Notes under the pieces: model-generated
The model's input: only the letters and a program-made list of their open reading frames with translations
Databases searched by the model: none
What the model was told of the DNA's origin: nothing
Made by a program: the position numbers and the translations under genes
Shown here: piece by piece, positions 51,266 through 61,457 of the stretch
Layout: each line of letters opens with the position of its first letter
How positions within the stretch are numbered: the first letter of the stretch is position 1
DNA from: Aquimarina aquimarini
GTDB lineage: Bacteria > Bacteroidota > Bacteroidia > Flavobacteriales > Flavobacteriaceae
NCBI RefSeq assembly: GCF_900299535.1
Contig: NZ_OMKE01000014.1
Span: 57,652-121,651, forward strand
DNA: 64,000 bases
Reading direction: 5' to 3'

Positions 51266-52339
51266 ATGAAGAAAGAAGAAAAAATAAGATTAGGAATTTC
51301 TATAGGAGATCTTAACGGAATAGGAAGTGAAGTAGTGCTCAAAACTTTTGAAGATTCACGGATGCTTGATTTTTGTACTCCTGTAATATTTGCCTCAGTA
51401 AAAAACCTTTCTTTCTTAAAAAAACATTATAAAAGCCCAGTAAACCTTCATGGAGTAGATAAAACTTCTCAGGTTTTAGATGGTAAGATTAATGTGCTTA
51501 ATGTATGGAAAGAAGGCGTGAATATTAATTTTGGTAAAGAAGATCAAAAGATAGGAGAATATGCGATCAAATCTCTTGTTGCAGCAACCAAAGCATTAAA
51601 AGAAAATGAAATAGACGTGTTAGTTACTGCTCCTATTAATAAGCGTAGTATACAATCAGAAGAATTTAAATTTCCAGGACATACCGATTATCTAGACCAG
51701 GAACTAGAAGGTAATAGCCTAATGTTTATGATTACAGATGAATTAAAGGTAGGATTACTTACAGATCATGTAGCTATCAAAGATATAGCAACAACGATCA
51801 CACCAGAGTTAATACATCAAAAAATAAATACCATTCATCAAGCACTCAAGCAGGATTTTGGTATTTCTAAGCCCAAAATAGCAGTATTAGGTATTAATCC
51901 GCATAGTGGAGATAACGGAGTAATAGGCAAGGAAGATGAAGAAATATTAAAACCAACAATTCAAGAAATTAATGAATCTGGCAAATTGGTATACGGGCCA
52001 TATGCAGCAGACAGTTTTTTTGGTTCTGATAACTATAAAGTTTTTGATGCAATTGTAGCCTCATATCATGACCAAGGATTAATACCCTTTAAAACCTTAT
52101 CCTTTGGCAAAGGTGTAAATTATACGGCAGGACTAAATAAAGTACGTACCTCGCCAGATCACGGTACAGCTTTTGAAATTGCAGGAAAAAACAAAGCAGA
52201 TAATAGCTCTTTTAAGGAAGCAGTGTTTACAGCACTAAAAATTTTTAAAAGAAGAGAAGAATATCAAGAGTTAACCAAGAACCCGCTCAAAAAGCAAGCT
52301 CGAAAACCCCAAAAGAAGTCATTTGAAGGAAAAAAATAA
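51266..52339 (+). CDS. pdxA: 4-hydroxythreonine-4-phosphate dehydrogenase
   Basis: Step of pyridoxal-phosphate synthesis by the DXP-dependent route. The 357-residue protein begins RLGISIGDLNGIGSEV. Metal-ligand His residues are in KFPGHTDYL and ASYHDQGLIPFK, and nearby is RTSPDHGTAFEIAG. Length is slightly above normal because of a Lys-rich tail (KKQARKPQKKSFEGKK). It is followed by a separate promoter for the yceD-rpmF unit. Confidence 0.95.
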   Translation: MKKEEKIRLGISIGDLNGIGSEVVLKTFEDSRMLDFCTPVIFASVKNLSFLKKHYKSPVNLHGVDKTSQVLDGKINVLNVWKEGVNINFGKEDQKIGEYAIKSLVAATKALKENEIDVLVTAPINKRSIQSEEFKFPGHTDYLDQELEGNSLMFMITDELKVGLLTDHVAIKDIATTITPELIHQKINTIHQALKQDFGISKPKIAVLGINPHSGDNGVIGKEDEEILKPTIQEINESGKLVYGPYAADSFFGSDNYKVFDAIVASYHDQGLIPFKTLSFGKGVNYTAGLNKVRTSPDHGTAFEIAGKNKADNSSFKEAVFTALKIFKRREEYQELTKNPLKKQARKPQKKSFEGKK

Positions 52340-52446
52340 GGTATTTGACAAACCTTTGCAGTAAAAACTGCACACATTATATTTATGAATCACTAACGAA
52401 CTGATATAATTTTGTTTACAAAAATACTTTCATAACGAATTTTTAT

Positions 52447-52454
52447 TATCTTTG
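52447..52454 (+). promoter_or_regulatory. promoter -7 element of yceD-rpmF
   Basis: TATCTTTG fits TAnnTTTG and lies 45 bases before the yceD ATG. No good TTTG was found at the proper distance upstream. Confidence 0.52.
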
Positions 52455-52499
52455 CACCCGCCTTTATCAAATTGATAGGCGTCTGAAACTGATGATGAA

Positions 52500-53039
52500 A
52501 TGAAACAACTAAAAGAGTATACTATTCCTTTTGTTGGGCTGAAGCAAGGATTACACCAGTTTGAGTATCAAATTGAGAATACGTTCTTTAAACATTTTGA
52601 GTATGATGAATTTAATGCATCTGCAGTAAAAGTTGATCTGGAGTTTAACAAGAAAACAACAATGTTAGAACTCGAGTTTAAAGCAACAGGAACTGTAAAT
52701 GTGAATTGTGATCTCACTAATGAGCCTTTTGATCTGCCAATAGAAAACGATTTGTTTTTGGTAGTAAAATTTGGAGATGAATATAATGATGAAAACGAAG
52801 AACTACTTATTCTCCCGCATGGAGAATATGAAGTAAACGTACAACAATATATTTATGAACTTATTGTTCTGGCAATGCCATCCAAAAGAGTTCATCCAGG
52901 TGTAGAGAATGGTACATTACAATCTGATATACTCGAAAAATTAGAAGAATTAAGTCCAAAGGAAAAAACAAAAACAAATGACGATGAGGAGACAGATCCT
53001 CGTTGGGATAAATTAAAAAACTTATTAAACGATAAATAA
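52500..53039 (+). CDS. YceD/DUF177 family protein
   Basis: A 179-residue acidic protein of the YceD family, needed for 23S rRNA accumulation in other organisms. The family's core is NVNCDLTNEPFDLPIENDLFLVV and the C-terminal block TDPRWDKLKNLL. One Cys remains of the often-seen CxxC pair. It is followed by rpmF after 10 bases, the usual arrangement. Confidence 0.9.
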   Translation: MKQLKEYTIPFVGLKQGLHQFEYQIENTFFKHFEYDEFNASAVKVDLEFNKKTTMLELEFKATGTVNVNCDLTNEPFDLPIENDLFLVVKFGDEYNDENEELLILPHGEYEVNVQQYIYELIVLAMPSKRVHPGVENGTLQSDILEKLEELSPKEKTKTNDDEETDPRWDKLKNLLNDK

Positions 53040-53049
53040 TAGCTAAGCA

Positions 53050-53247
53050 ATGGCACATCCTAAGAGAAAAATATCGAAAACCAGAAGAGATAAGAGAAGA
53101 ACGCATTATAAAGCTTCTGTACCACAAATAGCTACTGATCCTACTACAGGAGAAGCGCATTTGTATCATAGAGCCCACTGGCACGAAGGTAAACTATACT
53201 ATCGTGGCCAAATCGTTATTGATAATACTGAAGAAGAAGTAGCATAA
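53050..53247 (+). CDS. rpmF: ribosomal protein L32
   Basis: A 65-residue large-subunit protein that begins [19 protein letters not shown], the conserved start. It lacks the zinc-binding CxxC pairs, so it is the C-minus form. It shares the transcript with yceD and ends at the hairpin at 53273. Confidence 0.96.
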   Translation: MAHPKRKISKTRRDKRRTHYKASVPQIATDPTTGEAHLYHRAHWHEGKLYYRGQIVIDNTEEEVA

Positions 53248-53272
53248 CGATATAGATGAAATTATAAAAGAG

Positions 53273-53297
53273 CTCTCGCATTTGTGAGAGTTTTTTT
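53273..53297 (+). terminator. terminator after rpmF
   Basis: CTCTCGCA (53273-53280) pairs with TGTGAGAG (53283-53290), followed by T7. It separates yceD-rpmF from fabH, at least partly. Confidence 0.78.
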
Positions 53298-53419
53298 GTT
53301 TTTAGTTGAATATGTGTCAAAATCCACTTATTTTGCGCCATGTTTGTGTATAATTTAGTAATTTCAACGAATTTTTAAGCGCTATTTTGTGCTGTAGTTC
53401 GTGAAACTAAAACTAAGAT

Positions 53420-54415
53420 ATGAGTAAAATCACAGCCGCTATTACAGCTGTAGGCGCTTATGTGCCAGACTATGTGTTGACTAATGATATATTAGCAACT
53501 ATGGTCGAAACCAATGACGAATGGATAACCAGTCGTACAGGTATCAAAGAACGTAGAATACTAAAAGATAAAGACAAAGGGACTTCTTTTTTAGGTATTA
53601 AAGCCGCAGAAGATCTGATTGCCAAAAGAAATCTCGATCCAAAAGAGATAGATATGGTTATCTTTGCTACTGCTACCCCTGATCTTCCTGTTGCTGCAAC
53701 AGCAGCATATACAGCCTCACAAATAGGAGCTGTCAATGCTTTTTCTTATGACTTACAAGCAGCCTGTTCCAGTTTTTTATATGGAATGTCTACTGCAGCT
53801 AGTTATATTGAATCAGGAAGATATAAAAAAGTATTAGTAATAGGAGCAGATAAAATGTCTTCTATTATTGATTATACCGATCGTACTACCTGTATCATTT
53901 TTGGTGACGGAGGAGGTGCCGTTCTTTTTGAACCCAATCAAGAAGGTTTGGGATTACAAGATGAGTATCTACGAAGTGATGGTATAGGAAGAGAGTTCCT
54001 CAAAATCGAAGCAGGAGGATCAATACTTCCCCCTACAGAAGAAACTGTAGCCAATAGGCAACATTTTGTTCAACAAGACGGAAAAACTGTATTTAAATAT
54101 GCGGTTTCAAACATGGCTGATGCCAGTAGTAAGATCTTAGAACGTAATAATCTAACAGGAGAGGATGTAAACTGGCTTGTAGCTCATCAGGCAAATAAAC
54201 GTATTATTGATGCTACAGCCAAAAGAATGGAACTTGATGAAAACAAGGTTCTTATGAATATCCAGCGATACGGTAATACCACATCTGCTACCTTACCGCT
54301 ACTGTTACATGATTACGAAAAACAACTCAAAAAAGGAGATAATATAGTATTTGCCTCATTTGGAGGAGGCTTTACTTGGGGATCTATTTTTCTAAAATGG
54401 GCTTATAACGCCTAA
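53420..54415 (+). CDS. fabH: beta-ketoacyl-ACP synthase III
   Basis: Starts fatty-acid chains by condensing acetyl-CoA (or a branched starter) with malonyl-ACP. The 331-residue protein has the catalytic Cys in DLQAACSSFLYG, His in WLVAHQANKRII and Asn in QRYGNTTSAT. Length is typical. It lies 172 bases after rpmF and 29 bases before accB, in the Bacteroidota fatty-acid cluster. Confidence 0.96.
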   Translation: MSKITAAITAVGAYVPDYVLTNDILATMVETNDEWITSRTGIKERRILKDKDKGTSFLGIKAAEDLIAKRNLDPKEIDMVIFATATPDLPVAATAAYTASQIGAVNAFSYDLQAACSSFLYGMSTAASYIESGRYKKVLVIGADKMSSIIDYTDRTTCIIFGDGGGAVLFEPNQEGLGLQDEYLRSDGIGREFLKIEAGGSILPPTEETVANRQHFVQQDGKTVFKYAVSNMADASSKILERNNLTGEDVNWLVAHQANKRIIDATAKRMELDENKVLMNIQRYGNTTSATLPLLLHDYEKQLKKGDNIVFASFGGGFTWGSIFLKWAYNA

Positions 54416-54444
54416 ACAACTAAAAAAAACACAATACCCACATT

Positions 54445-54954
54445 ATGGATTTAAAAGAAATTCAGAATTTAATTAAATTCGTTGCCAAATCTGGTGCCAG
54501 CGAAGTAAAGTTAGAAATGGATGACATTAAAATCACCATTAAGACTACAGAAGAAAACAAAGAAGCAACAACAATTGTACAACATTTGCCTGCGGCTGGT
54601 ACAGTTGCTCCACAGCAAATGGCTCCTGTGCAAACACAACAGGTTGCATCTACCCCACCAGCAGTGACGCCAACAAATGAAGCTCCCGCTGCTGCTGCAG
54701 AAGATAACTCAAAATACATAACGATCAAATCTCCTATCATAGGAACACTTTATAGAAAACCATCACCAGACAAGCCTACATTTGTAGAAGTAGGTGACTC
54801 TATAAAAGAAGGAGATGTGCTTTGTATTATTGAAGCTATGAAACTTTTTAATGAAATCGAAAGTGAGGTTTCTGGTAAAATAGTAAAAGTATTAGTTGAT
54901 GACTCTTCTCCTGTAGAATTTGATCAACCATTATTCTTGGTGGATCCATCATAA
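54445..54954 (+). CDS. accB: biotin carboxyl carrier protein of acetyl-CoA carboxylase
   Basis: Carries biotin for malonyl-CoA formation. The 169-residue protein has an N-terminal helical part, a flexible Ala/Pro/Thr/Gln-rich linker (about residues 55-90) and the biotinyl domain at the C-terminus. The biotinylated Lys is in IIEAMKLFNEIE. Length is normal. Followed by accC after a palindromic spacer. Confidence 0.96.
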   Translation: MDLKEIQNLIKFVAKSGASEVKLEMDDIKITIKTTEENKEATTIVQHLPAAGTVAPQQMAPVQTQQVASTPPAVTPTNEAPAAAAEDNSKYITIKSPIIGTLYRKPSPDKPTFVEVGDSIKEGDVLCIIEAMKLFNEIESEVSGKIVKVLVDDSSPVEFDQPLFLVDPS

Positions 54955-54960
54955 CCCGAT

Positions 54961-55041
54961 TTTAAAATTCCAAGATACAATTCCCAAAATCTGATTATTT
55001 CAGAATTTGGAATTTGGAATTTGAGATTTTTAAATTTTAAA
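54961..55041 (+). repeat. imperfect palindromic repeat between accB and accC
   Basis: Outer arms TTTAAAATT/AATTTTAAA (54961-54969, 55033-55041) enclose AATTCCCAAAATCTGA, TTATT and TCAGAATTTGGAATT, plus an extra TTTGGAAT repeat. The full 81 bases can fold as one long hairpin that almost fills the spacer. No T run follows, so it is not a simple terminator. It may adjust accB:accC ratios or be a dispersed palindromic unit. Confidence 0.55.
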
Positions 55042-55045
55042 AGTT

Positions 55046-56389
55046 ATGTTCAAAAAAATTCTAATAGCCAATAGAGGTGAGATTGCCATGCGTGTAATCA
55101 GAACCTGTAAAGAAATGGGTATAAAATCTGTAGCTGTATACTCTACGGCAGATGCAGAAAGTTTACATGTACGTTTTGCTGATGAAGCAGTATGTATAGG
55201 GCCAGCCCCAAGTAATGAATCTTATCTTAAAATGTCTAATATTATTGCTGCTGCAGAGATTACAAATGCAGATGCAATACATCCTGGATATGGATTCTTA
55301 TCAGAAAATGCAAAGTTCTCCAAAATATGTGAAGAACATGAAATAAAATTTATCGGTGCCAGTGCCGAGATGATTGATAGAATGGGAGATAAAGCCTCTG
55401 CAAAAGCAACGATGAAAGCTGCTGGAGTGCCTACCATTCCAGGTAGTGAAGGAATACTTGACTCTTTTGAAGAGACAGAAAAGCTTGCAGATGAGATGGG
55501 ATATCCTGTAATGCTTAAAGCTACTGCAGGAGGAGGAGGAAAAGGAATGAGAGCTGTATGGGAAAAAGAAAACCTGAAAAAATCATGGGATAGTGCACGA
55601 CAAGAAGCTGCCGCCTCATTTGGAAATGATGGTATGTATATGGAGAAACTCATAGAAGAGCCACGTCATATCGAAATCCAAATTGTTGGAGATAGTAATG
55701 GAAGAGCCTGTCACCTATCAGAAAGAGATTGCTCGGTGCAAAGAAGACACCAAAAACTTACAGAAGAAACTCCGTCACCTTTTATGACAGATGAACTTCG
55801 TAAGAAAATGGGAGAAGCTGCAGTAAAAGCATCAGAATTTATTAAGTATGAAGGAGCTGGAACTGTAGAGTTTTTGGTAGATAAGCATCGTAACTTCTAC
55901 TTTATGGAAATGAATACTCGTATTCAGGTAGAGCACCCTATTACAGAACAAGTGGTAGACTATGACCTGATAAGAGAGCAGATTCTAGTAGCGGCAGGAG
56001 TGCCGATTTCTGGTAAGAACTATTTTCCGCAACTACATTCTATAGAATGTAGAATTAATGCAGAAGATCCATACAAAGACTTTAGACCTTCACCAGGAAA
56101 AATTACCAACTTACACATTCCAGGAGGACATGGGGTACGTGTAGATACACACGTATATAGTGGATATATTATTCCACCTAACTACGATTCTATGATTGCT
56201 AAGTTGATTACCACAGCACAAACACGTGAAGAGGCGATCAATAAAATGAAAAGAGCACTAGACGAATTTGTAGTAGAAGGAATAAAAACTACAGTACCTT
56301 TCCATAGACAACTTATGGATCACCCAGACTATGTTGCAGGTAATTATACAACCAAATTCATGGAAGATTTTGAAATGGAAGAAGCTTAA
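55046..56389 (+). CDS. accC: biotin carboxylase of acetyl-CoA carboxylase
   Basis: ATP-dependent carboxylation of biotin on AccB. The 447-residue ATP-grasp protein starts [23 protein letters not shown]. It has the Gly-rich ATP loop [12 protein letters not shown], the metal site [14 protein letters not shown], and [16 protein letters not shown] near the end. Length is typical. Carboxyltransferase genes are elsewhere. Ends in a strong terminator. Confidence 0.97.
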   Translation: MFKKILIANRGEIAMRVIRTCKEMGIKSVAVYSTADAESLHVRFADEAVCIGPAPSNESYLKMSNIIAAAEITNADAIHPGYGFLSENAKFSKICEEHEIKFIGASAEMIDRMGDKASAKATMKAAGVPTIPGSEGILDSFEETEKLADEMGYPVMLKATAGGGGKGMRAVWEKENLKKSWDSARQEAAASFGNDGMYMEKLIEEPRHIEIQIVGDSNGRACHLSERDCSVQRRHQKLTEETPSPFMTDELRKKMGEAAVKASEFIKYEGAGTVEFLVDKHRNFYFMEMNTRIQVEHPITEQVVDYDLIREQILVAAGVPISGKNYFPQLHSIECRINAEDPYKDFRPSPGKITNLHIPGGHGVRVDTHVYSGYIIPPNYDSMIAKLITTAQTREEAINKMKRALDEFVVEGIKTTVPFHRQLMDHPDYVAGNYTTKFMEDFEMEEA

Positions 56390-56420
56390 TATGTATCTCT
56401 TTTATTTTTTGAAATAAGAA

Positions 56421-56453
56421 AAAATGCCCCCCTGTTTTCAGGGGGGCATTTTT
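56421..56453 (+). terminator. terminator after accC
   Basis: AAAATGCCCCCCTG-tttt-CAGGGGGGCATTTTT, a perfect stem with T run, 32 bases past the stop. Confidence 0.93.
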
Positions 56454-56469
56454 CACTTAAAAAGGTGTT

Positions 56470-56498
56470 TTTGTTGTACCTTTTTGATGGTAACTTTG
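56470..56498 (+). promoter_or_regulatory. promoter of the envelope gene run
   Basis: TTTG (56470-56473), 17 bases, then TAACTTTG (56491-56498), a good match to the consensus with slightly short spacing. It lies 43 bases before the ATG at 56542. Confidence 0.62.
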
Positions 56499-56541
56499 TA
56501 TTCTCTGTTGGGCATAAAACATATATTAAAAATAAATAGGT

Positions 56542-57219
56542 ATGTTGAAGAACTACATTACAAAACTTATATTACTAGTAGTACTTCTATCTCTTACATC
56601 TTGTTTTGAGATCATAGAAGAAGTAAATCTCAATAAAGATGGATCAGGAGACTTTGTACTTACCATAAATCTAAGTCAAAGTAAATCTAAAATCACCTCG
56701 ATAATGCTATTAGATAGTATAAATGGGCATAAAGTACCATCAAGAGAAGGTATACAACAAGGAATGATAGAAGTAGTAAACTATCTAAAAAAATCCAAAG
56801 GAATATATAATGTTACAAAAAAAGAAGATTATGAAAACTATGTTTTTTCAGTGCAATGTTCTTTCAAAAATATTAATAGCATAAATAACCTAACCAAAGA
56901 AGTATTAGGTAAACAAAAGGTAAAGATACAATCATACAACACTTATGAATATGATGTTTCAAACAAAGAATTTACCAAAGAATACAACTATGATTCTCAG
57001 CTATTAAAACAATATAATAAGCTACCTGTAGATACTAAAAAAGTATTTGAAAATGCTTCTTATACTGGTATCTATAGATTTAATGAGCAAATCCAATCTG
57101 TTTCAAATACAAAAGCTAAAGTCTCTAAATCAAAAAAGGCAGCAATGCTTAGAGTCAATGCGATAGATTTAATAAACGGACACACAAAACTTAATACCAA
57201 AATTCAATTAGCAAAATAA
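56542..57219 (+). CDS. hypothetical lipoprotein (225 aa)
   Basis: Not recognised by function. Signal LILLVVLLSLTSC with lipobox Cys at about residue 21. The mature start is FEIIEEVNLNKDGSGDFVLTINLSQS, a beta-hairpin pattern seen in many Bacteroidota lipoproteins that begin with an E-x-x-x-x-x-x-DGSG motif. The C-terminal half is Lys-rich and amphipathic. It begins a run of five closely spaced plus-strand genes (10-base gap to the next), with which it probably shares an envelope role. Confidence 0.68.
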   Translation: MLKNYITKLILLVVLLSLTSCFEIIEEVNLNKDGSGDFVLTINLSQSKSKITSIMLLDSINGHKVPSREGIQQGMIEVVNYLKKSKGIYNVTKKEDYENYVFSVQCSFKNINSINNLTKEVLGKQKVKIQSYNTYEYDVSNKEFTKEYNYDSQLLKQYNKLPVDTKKVFENASYTGIYRFNEQIQSVSNTKAKVSKSKKAAMLRVNAIDLINGHTKLNTKIQLAK

Positions 57220-57229
57220 TTACTTCACA

Positions 57230-58978
57230 ATGAATAAATACTACTTACTAGCAATTGCATTACTCGGTGTAATGTACATAAATGCTCAAGACCTCGCATA
57301 TAAAATACCCAAAGAAGCAAATGCTGTAGCTTCGTTAAAAGGAGAAAACCTCATTGAGCTTATTCCGATACAGGAATTTGATAAAACCAAAGTAGGAAAA
57401 GAAATACTACGAGAAGCTACAAGAAATAGAGATAGGCAACAAAGTGTTGCAGATTTAGGTTTGGATATCTCTTCTACGGGTTATTATTTTTATCAGATAA
57501 CTGATAGTATAAGATATCATTGTGCGCTAATGCCAATAAATGATGTTCAGAAATTTGAGAAATTGCTGAGAAGAGGAAAGGTAGTAGAAGAAGATGGGGT
57601 CAAAATTCGTTATAAAGAATATTCAAAAGAATCAGTAATAGCCTGGAATGATAAGATGGTGCTTTCTATAACTGGAGAAATAATCGAATCATATTTTACT
57701 GATGATAAAGTAAGAGAACTATATAATTTACCAGAAAGAAAAAAAGGAGAAGAAGGAGAAGAGGAGTTAGGTAAATATTTGCGTGATGATATTTTTGAAA
57801 AATGGGAGCAAAAAGAAGAAATAACTTTTCATTATGTACGAAATAAAGCATATCACATTCTCAATACACCAATAACAAATAAACAATCAATACTAGCTAA
57901 TCGAGAATATGTAAAAACAATAGATAAGAAAGCAGAAGCTTCAATCTGGGTTTCTGACTTTATGAAAATATACTCAGATGTAATGAAAGGTAAAATGAGT
58001 AGATATTACTCAAGCTTTTTGTATGCTGGTATGGATCAAGCAAAATATGAACGTCAACAATTTTCTGGACATGTGTATGCAGAAAAAGATGAGTTAAAAA
58101 TGAAAGCCACCTATCATTTGGATAAAAAGATGGCTTCCAGAATGAAAAAAGTATATGGAAACTCGCTAAACAAAAAGTTTTTGAAGTATATCAATGAAGA
58201 TGAAATACTAGGATACGCATCTTATGTTATAGATACAAAAGGATTTTTGACAGAGTATCCCAAGATGATGAAAAATAACCTTGGAGGACTTTTTGAGACA
58301 GAAGCTGATATCATAACAGAATTATTATCTATTGTATTAGACGAAAAAGCGATAAGCAAGGTAATAAAAGGTGATGCATTATTTTTGATGTATGATCTTT
58401 CTGATAAAGAAGTTACCTATAAATCTTATAAATATGATGATGATTTTAAACAGAAAGAGGTAGAAAAAACAAGAACAGAAACTATTCCTGATTTCTTATT
58501 GCTATTGTCTTCTAGTGATACAGGTATACTCAAAAAATTACTTAAGCTAGGAGAGGAGAAAGGGGTGTCATCATATAAAGATGGAGTATATACTTTAAAA
58601 CATAGAGAATTACCAACAGAATTATATGTTTCTATAGATCAAGGAGTAATAGCTGTTGGAACGACCTTAGAGAGGATAAAAGGATTAGATACTTCAACAA
58701 AAAATGTATCTCAAAAACATCGAAAAATTTTAAGAAAGAATAGTGGTAGTATCTATATAAATACCAAAGAAGTACTTGAAATAGCAAAGAAATTTGAAAG
58801 AAGTAAAAGAAAGAAGAGAACGCTTGATTATATAATAAATGATATAGAAGATATTCAGTTGACAAATGGTAAAGTGAGAAATAATAAAATGACTGCAGAA
58901 CTCAAGATGAAACTACCAGAAGGACACAAGAACGGGCTAAAATATTTAATGACTCTTATAGAAAATCTGGATAAGTAA
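57230..58978 (+). CDS. DUF4836-like exported protein (582 aa)
   Basis: Signal peptide LLAIALLGVMYINAQ, then YKIPKEANAVASLKGENLIEL. A KIPK..xAVxS opening is typical of DUF4836, a large Bacteroidota envelope family of unknown role. The protein is long, charged and Lys-rich, without membrane helices after the signal. The next gene has a similar opening (VHADATTIVKVDLNELIK), so the two may be diverged paralogues. Its stop is seven bases before that gene. The family assignment rests on the N-terminal pattern only. Confidence 0.55.
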   Translation: MNKYYLLAIALLGVMYINAQDLAYKIPKEANAVASLKGENLIELIPIQEFDKTKVGKEILREATRNRDRQQSVADLGLDISSTGYYFYQITDSIRYHCALMPINDVQKFEKLLRRGKVVEEDGVKIRYKEYSKESVIAWNDKMVLSITGEIIESYFTDDKVRELYNLPERKKGEEGEEELGKYLRDDIFEKWEQKEEITFHYVRNKAYHILNTPITNKQSILANREYVKTIDKKAEASIWVSDFMKIYSDVMKGKMSRYYSSFLYAGMDQAKYERQQFSGHVYAEKDELKMKATYHLDKKMASRMKKVYGNSLNKKFLKYINEDEILGYASYVIDTKGFLTEYPKMMKNNLGGLFETEADIITELLSIVLDEKAISKVIKGDALFLMYDLSDKEVTYKSYKYDDDFKQKEVEKTRTETIPDFLLLLSSSDTGILKKLLKLGEEKGVSSYKDGVYTLKHRELPTELYVSIDQGVIAVGTTLERIKGLDTSTKNVSQKHRKILRKNSGSIYINTKEVLEIAKKFERSKRKKRTLDYIINDIEDIQLTNGKVRNNKMTAELKMKLPEGHKNGLKYLMTLIENLDK

Positions 58979-58985
58979 GAGTAAG

Positions 58986-60338
58986 ATGAAAAAATATAAA
59001 AAAATCATGATGATAACACTACTAATTGTATTAGTAGTGTTTGTCTTTTTATATAAAGGATGGCAAAGAAAAGCATATGAGGAGGTAGTACATGCAGATG
59101 CTACAACTATTGTAAAGGTAGATCTCAATGAATTGATCAAAACATTAGCATGGGATTTTATTGGTAATTGGAGCCATTACTCATCAAAAGATCAGGATTC
59201 AATACAAAGTAAAGAAAAAGCAAATAGGGGAATTAACCTACCAGCAAGTGTACTTATGTATACCGTTCCACAAGTATCAAATACAATATTCTGTACATTA
59301 AAAATTTCAGATTCAATACAAGCAGTATCTTATGTAAGTGAAAAATTAGGACTTTCTAAAGAAATAGAAGGAAAGAAATTTTATCAAAAATCGAATAAAA
59401 GAGAAACAATCTCTTTAGCTCAATTAGACAATACGTTGGTTCTTGCTTTTTCTTATAAAAAAGAAGAAATATCAAAGGTTTTTGAAGACATTTTACTTCA
59501 CAAAAAATATATGGCAACAACCCATGATATGTTACAGCAATTAAAAGAAGAACATCATCATGTAAGTATAACTGGAGAAAATGGAATGATGTTACATTTA
59601 GATAGCAAAGACGGAGTAATTGAATTTTTTGGGGGGTTAGAAAACTCATCAGATATTGATTTTAAAGAATCACAAGAAGTACCTTCTTTTTCTAATAAAA
59701 CAAGCATCCAAATGTATATCGCAGGAGAGGTTAAGGATACATCATTTTTGAAGAATCATTTAGGAAACGAAGTAAAAATAGGATCGACTACCCTTGTAAC
59801 AGATTCTCTTTTTAGAAACTATAATAACCTTATGACGTTTCAGATAAAAGGGAGTACCTCTCAAAAAGATAGTGTAATAACGTATGAATATAATGATGAA
59901 TTTGAAAAAATACCAGTAGTATCCGTAGAAGAAAAAACAGTTCCAAACATACTCCTTTCTGTAAAAGTAGATAGTACAGATATCACAGAAGCTTATTTGA
60001 AGCGAAGTAAAGTAATTGATACAACTCAATTAATAAAAGGAATGCCATTATACCAATTCTATGCAAAACAAAAAGCAGATGAATTTATAATGAGTACCTC
60101 AAAAGAAATCCCTTTACCATATAAAGACATGGTAGTCTCTACAGATTTTTTGAGGATGCAAATTCAAATAGATCAATTAATAGCAGAAAATCATTTTCCT
60201 GTTATTCATTCCTATATATCCTCTATGAATACCATAGATATAAAAGCAAAAAAAGGAGATGCTCAGACAATACATGTAGAAGGAATGATTACTTTTAAAG
60301 AAAAAAAGATAAATGCAATCACACAGATGCTCAAATAA
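58986..60338 (+). CDS. DUF4836-like membrane-anchored protein (450 aa)
   Basis: One N-terminal helix (IMMITLLIVLVVFVFLYKGW) without a clear cleavage site suggests a signal anchor, then a long periplasmic domain. The domain opens EEVVHADATTIVKVDLNEL, like the previous protein, and ends in an alternating beta pattern IDIKAKKGDAQTIHVEGMI. Function is unknown. It abuts the oxidoreductase gene (next start at the following base), indicating one operon. Confidence 0.5.
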   Translation: MKKYKKIMMITLLIVLVVFVFLYKGWQRKAYEEVVHADATTIVKVDLNELIKTLAWDFIGNWSHYSSKDQDSIQSKEKANRGINLPASVLMYTVPQVSNTIFCTLKISDSIQAVSYVSEKLGLSKEIEGKKFYQKSNKRETISLAQLDNTLVLAFSYKKEEISKVFEDILLHKKYMATTHDMLQQLKEEHHHVSITGENGMMLHLDSKDGVIEFFGGLENSSDIDFKESQEVPSFSNKTSIQMYIAGEVKDTSFLKNHLGNEVKIGSTTLVTDSLFRNYNNLMTFQIKGSTSQKDSVITYEYNDEFEKIPVVSVEEKTVPNILLSVKVDSTDITEAYLKRSKVIDTTQLIKGMPLYQFYAKQKADEFIMSTSKEIPLPYKDMVVSTDFLRMQIQIDQLIAENHFPVIHSYISSMNTIDIKAKKGDAQTIHVEGMITFKEKKINAITQMLK

Positions 60339-61451
60339 ATGTCTTTAAGTTATTGGGAATATAAAACTTGGTTATCTACTATTGATTTTACAATTGTTGG
60401 CAGTGGCATTGTAGGGCTTAACTGTGCATTGCGGTTACGAGAAAAATTTCCAAATGCTAGAATTCTTATACTAGAGCGAGGTATATTGCCTAATGGCGCG
60501 AGTACCAAAAATGCTGGATTTGCATGTTTTGGTAGCCTCTCTGAAATTTTAGAAGACCTGAACACGCATGATCAAGAAGAAGTTTTGCAGTTGATAGCAA
60601 AGAGACATTCAGGACTTCAGTTACTAAGGCAACATCTAGGAGATCAAAAAATTGACTACCTGCAATATGGAGGGTATGAGCTTTTTACAAGAGAAGATAA
60701 GGGGTTGTATGAAGAGTGTCTTTCAAAAATAGAAAAGATCAATACACTATTAAGACCAATTTTTAAGAACAACGTTTTTAGTACTTGTGACAAAAAATTC
60801 AATTTCAAGAACCTTCAGTCACAGTATATTTTTAATCAATATGAAGGTCAGATTGATACAGGAAAAATGATGAATGCCTTGCTAGAGAAAGTACAAAATG
60901 CTGGGATTAAAATCTTGAATAGCTGTACGGTACAAGAATTTGATGAGGATACAGCAACAGTCAAAATAAAAACAGACAATTTTACGTTTTCTACAAACAA
61001 TATGTTGATAGCTACCAATGGTTTTGCTTCGCAATTAGGTATTCAGGGAGTAAAACCCGCTCGGGCTCAAATACTGATTACACAACCTATAGATAATTTA
61101 CAGATCAAAGGAACATTTCATCTAGATAAAGGATATTACTATTTCAGGAATATTGATAATAGAATTCTATTGGGAGGAGGTAGAAATTTAGATTTTAAAA
61201 CCGAAGAAACAACAGACTTAGGGCAGACTAAATTAGTGCAACATAAACTAGAAGAAATATTACAAAACATAATCTTACCCAATACCGATGTTAAAATTGA
61301 ACGTCGATGGAGTGGAATTATGGGGGTGGGAGCTCAAAAAAAATCTATAATAAAACAAATCTCACCACGCGTATTTTGTGGCGTAAGACAAGGGGGTATG
61401 GGAGTTGCAATAGGAGCTTTAGTAGGAAAAGAATTAGCAGATCTTTTATAA
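60339..61451 (+). CDS. FAD-dependent amino-acid-oxidase-like oxidoreductase
   Basis: A 370-residue DAO-family flavoprotein. The dinucleotide loop FTIVGSGIVGLNCALRLRE lies near the start, then the GASTKNAGFACFGS motif typical of glycine/D-amino-acid oxidase relatives, and the C-terminal GVRQGGMGVAIGALVGKEL. Cytoplasmic. Similar enzymes oxidise amines or amino acids, but the substrate is unknown. Its coupling to envelope genes and mtgA suggests cell-wall-linked amino-acid metabolism, which is speculative. Confidence 0.85.
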   Translation: MSLSYWEYKTWLSTIDFTIVGSGIVGLNCALRLREKFPNARILILERGILPNGASTKNAGFACFGSLSEILEDLNTHDQEEVLQLIAKRHSGLQLLRQHLGDQKIDYLQYGGYELFTREDKGLYEECLSKIEKINTLLRPIFKNNVFSTCDKKFNFKNLQSQYIFNQYEGQIDTGKMMNALLEKVQNAGIKILNSCTVQEFDEDTATVKIKTDNFTFSTNNMLIATNGFASQLGIQGVKPARAQILITQPIDNLQIKGTFHLDKGYYYFRNIDNRILLGGGRNLDFKTEETTDLGQTKLVQHKLEEILQNIILPNTDVKIERRWSGIMGVGAQKKSIIKQISPRVFCGVRQGGMGVAIGALVGKELADLL

Positions 61452-61457
61452 AAATAG

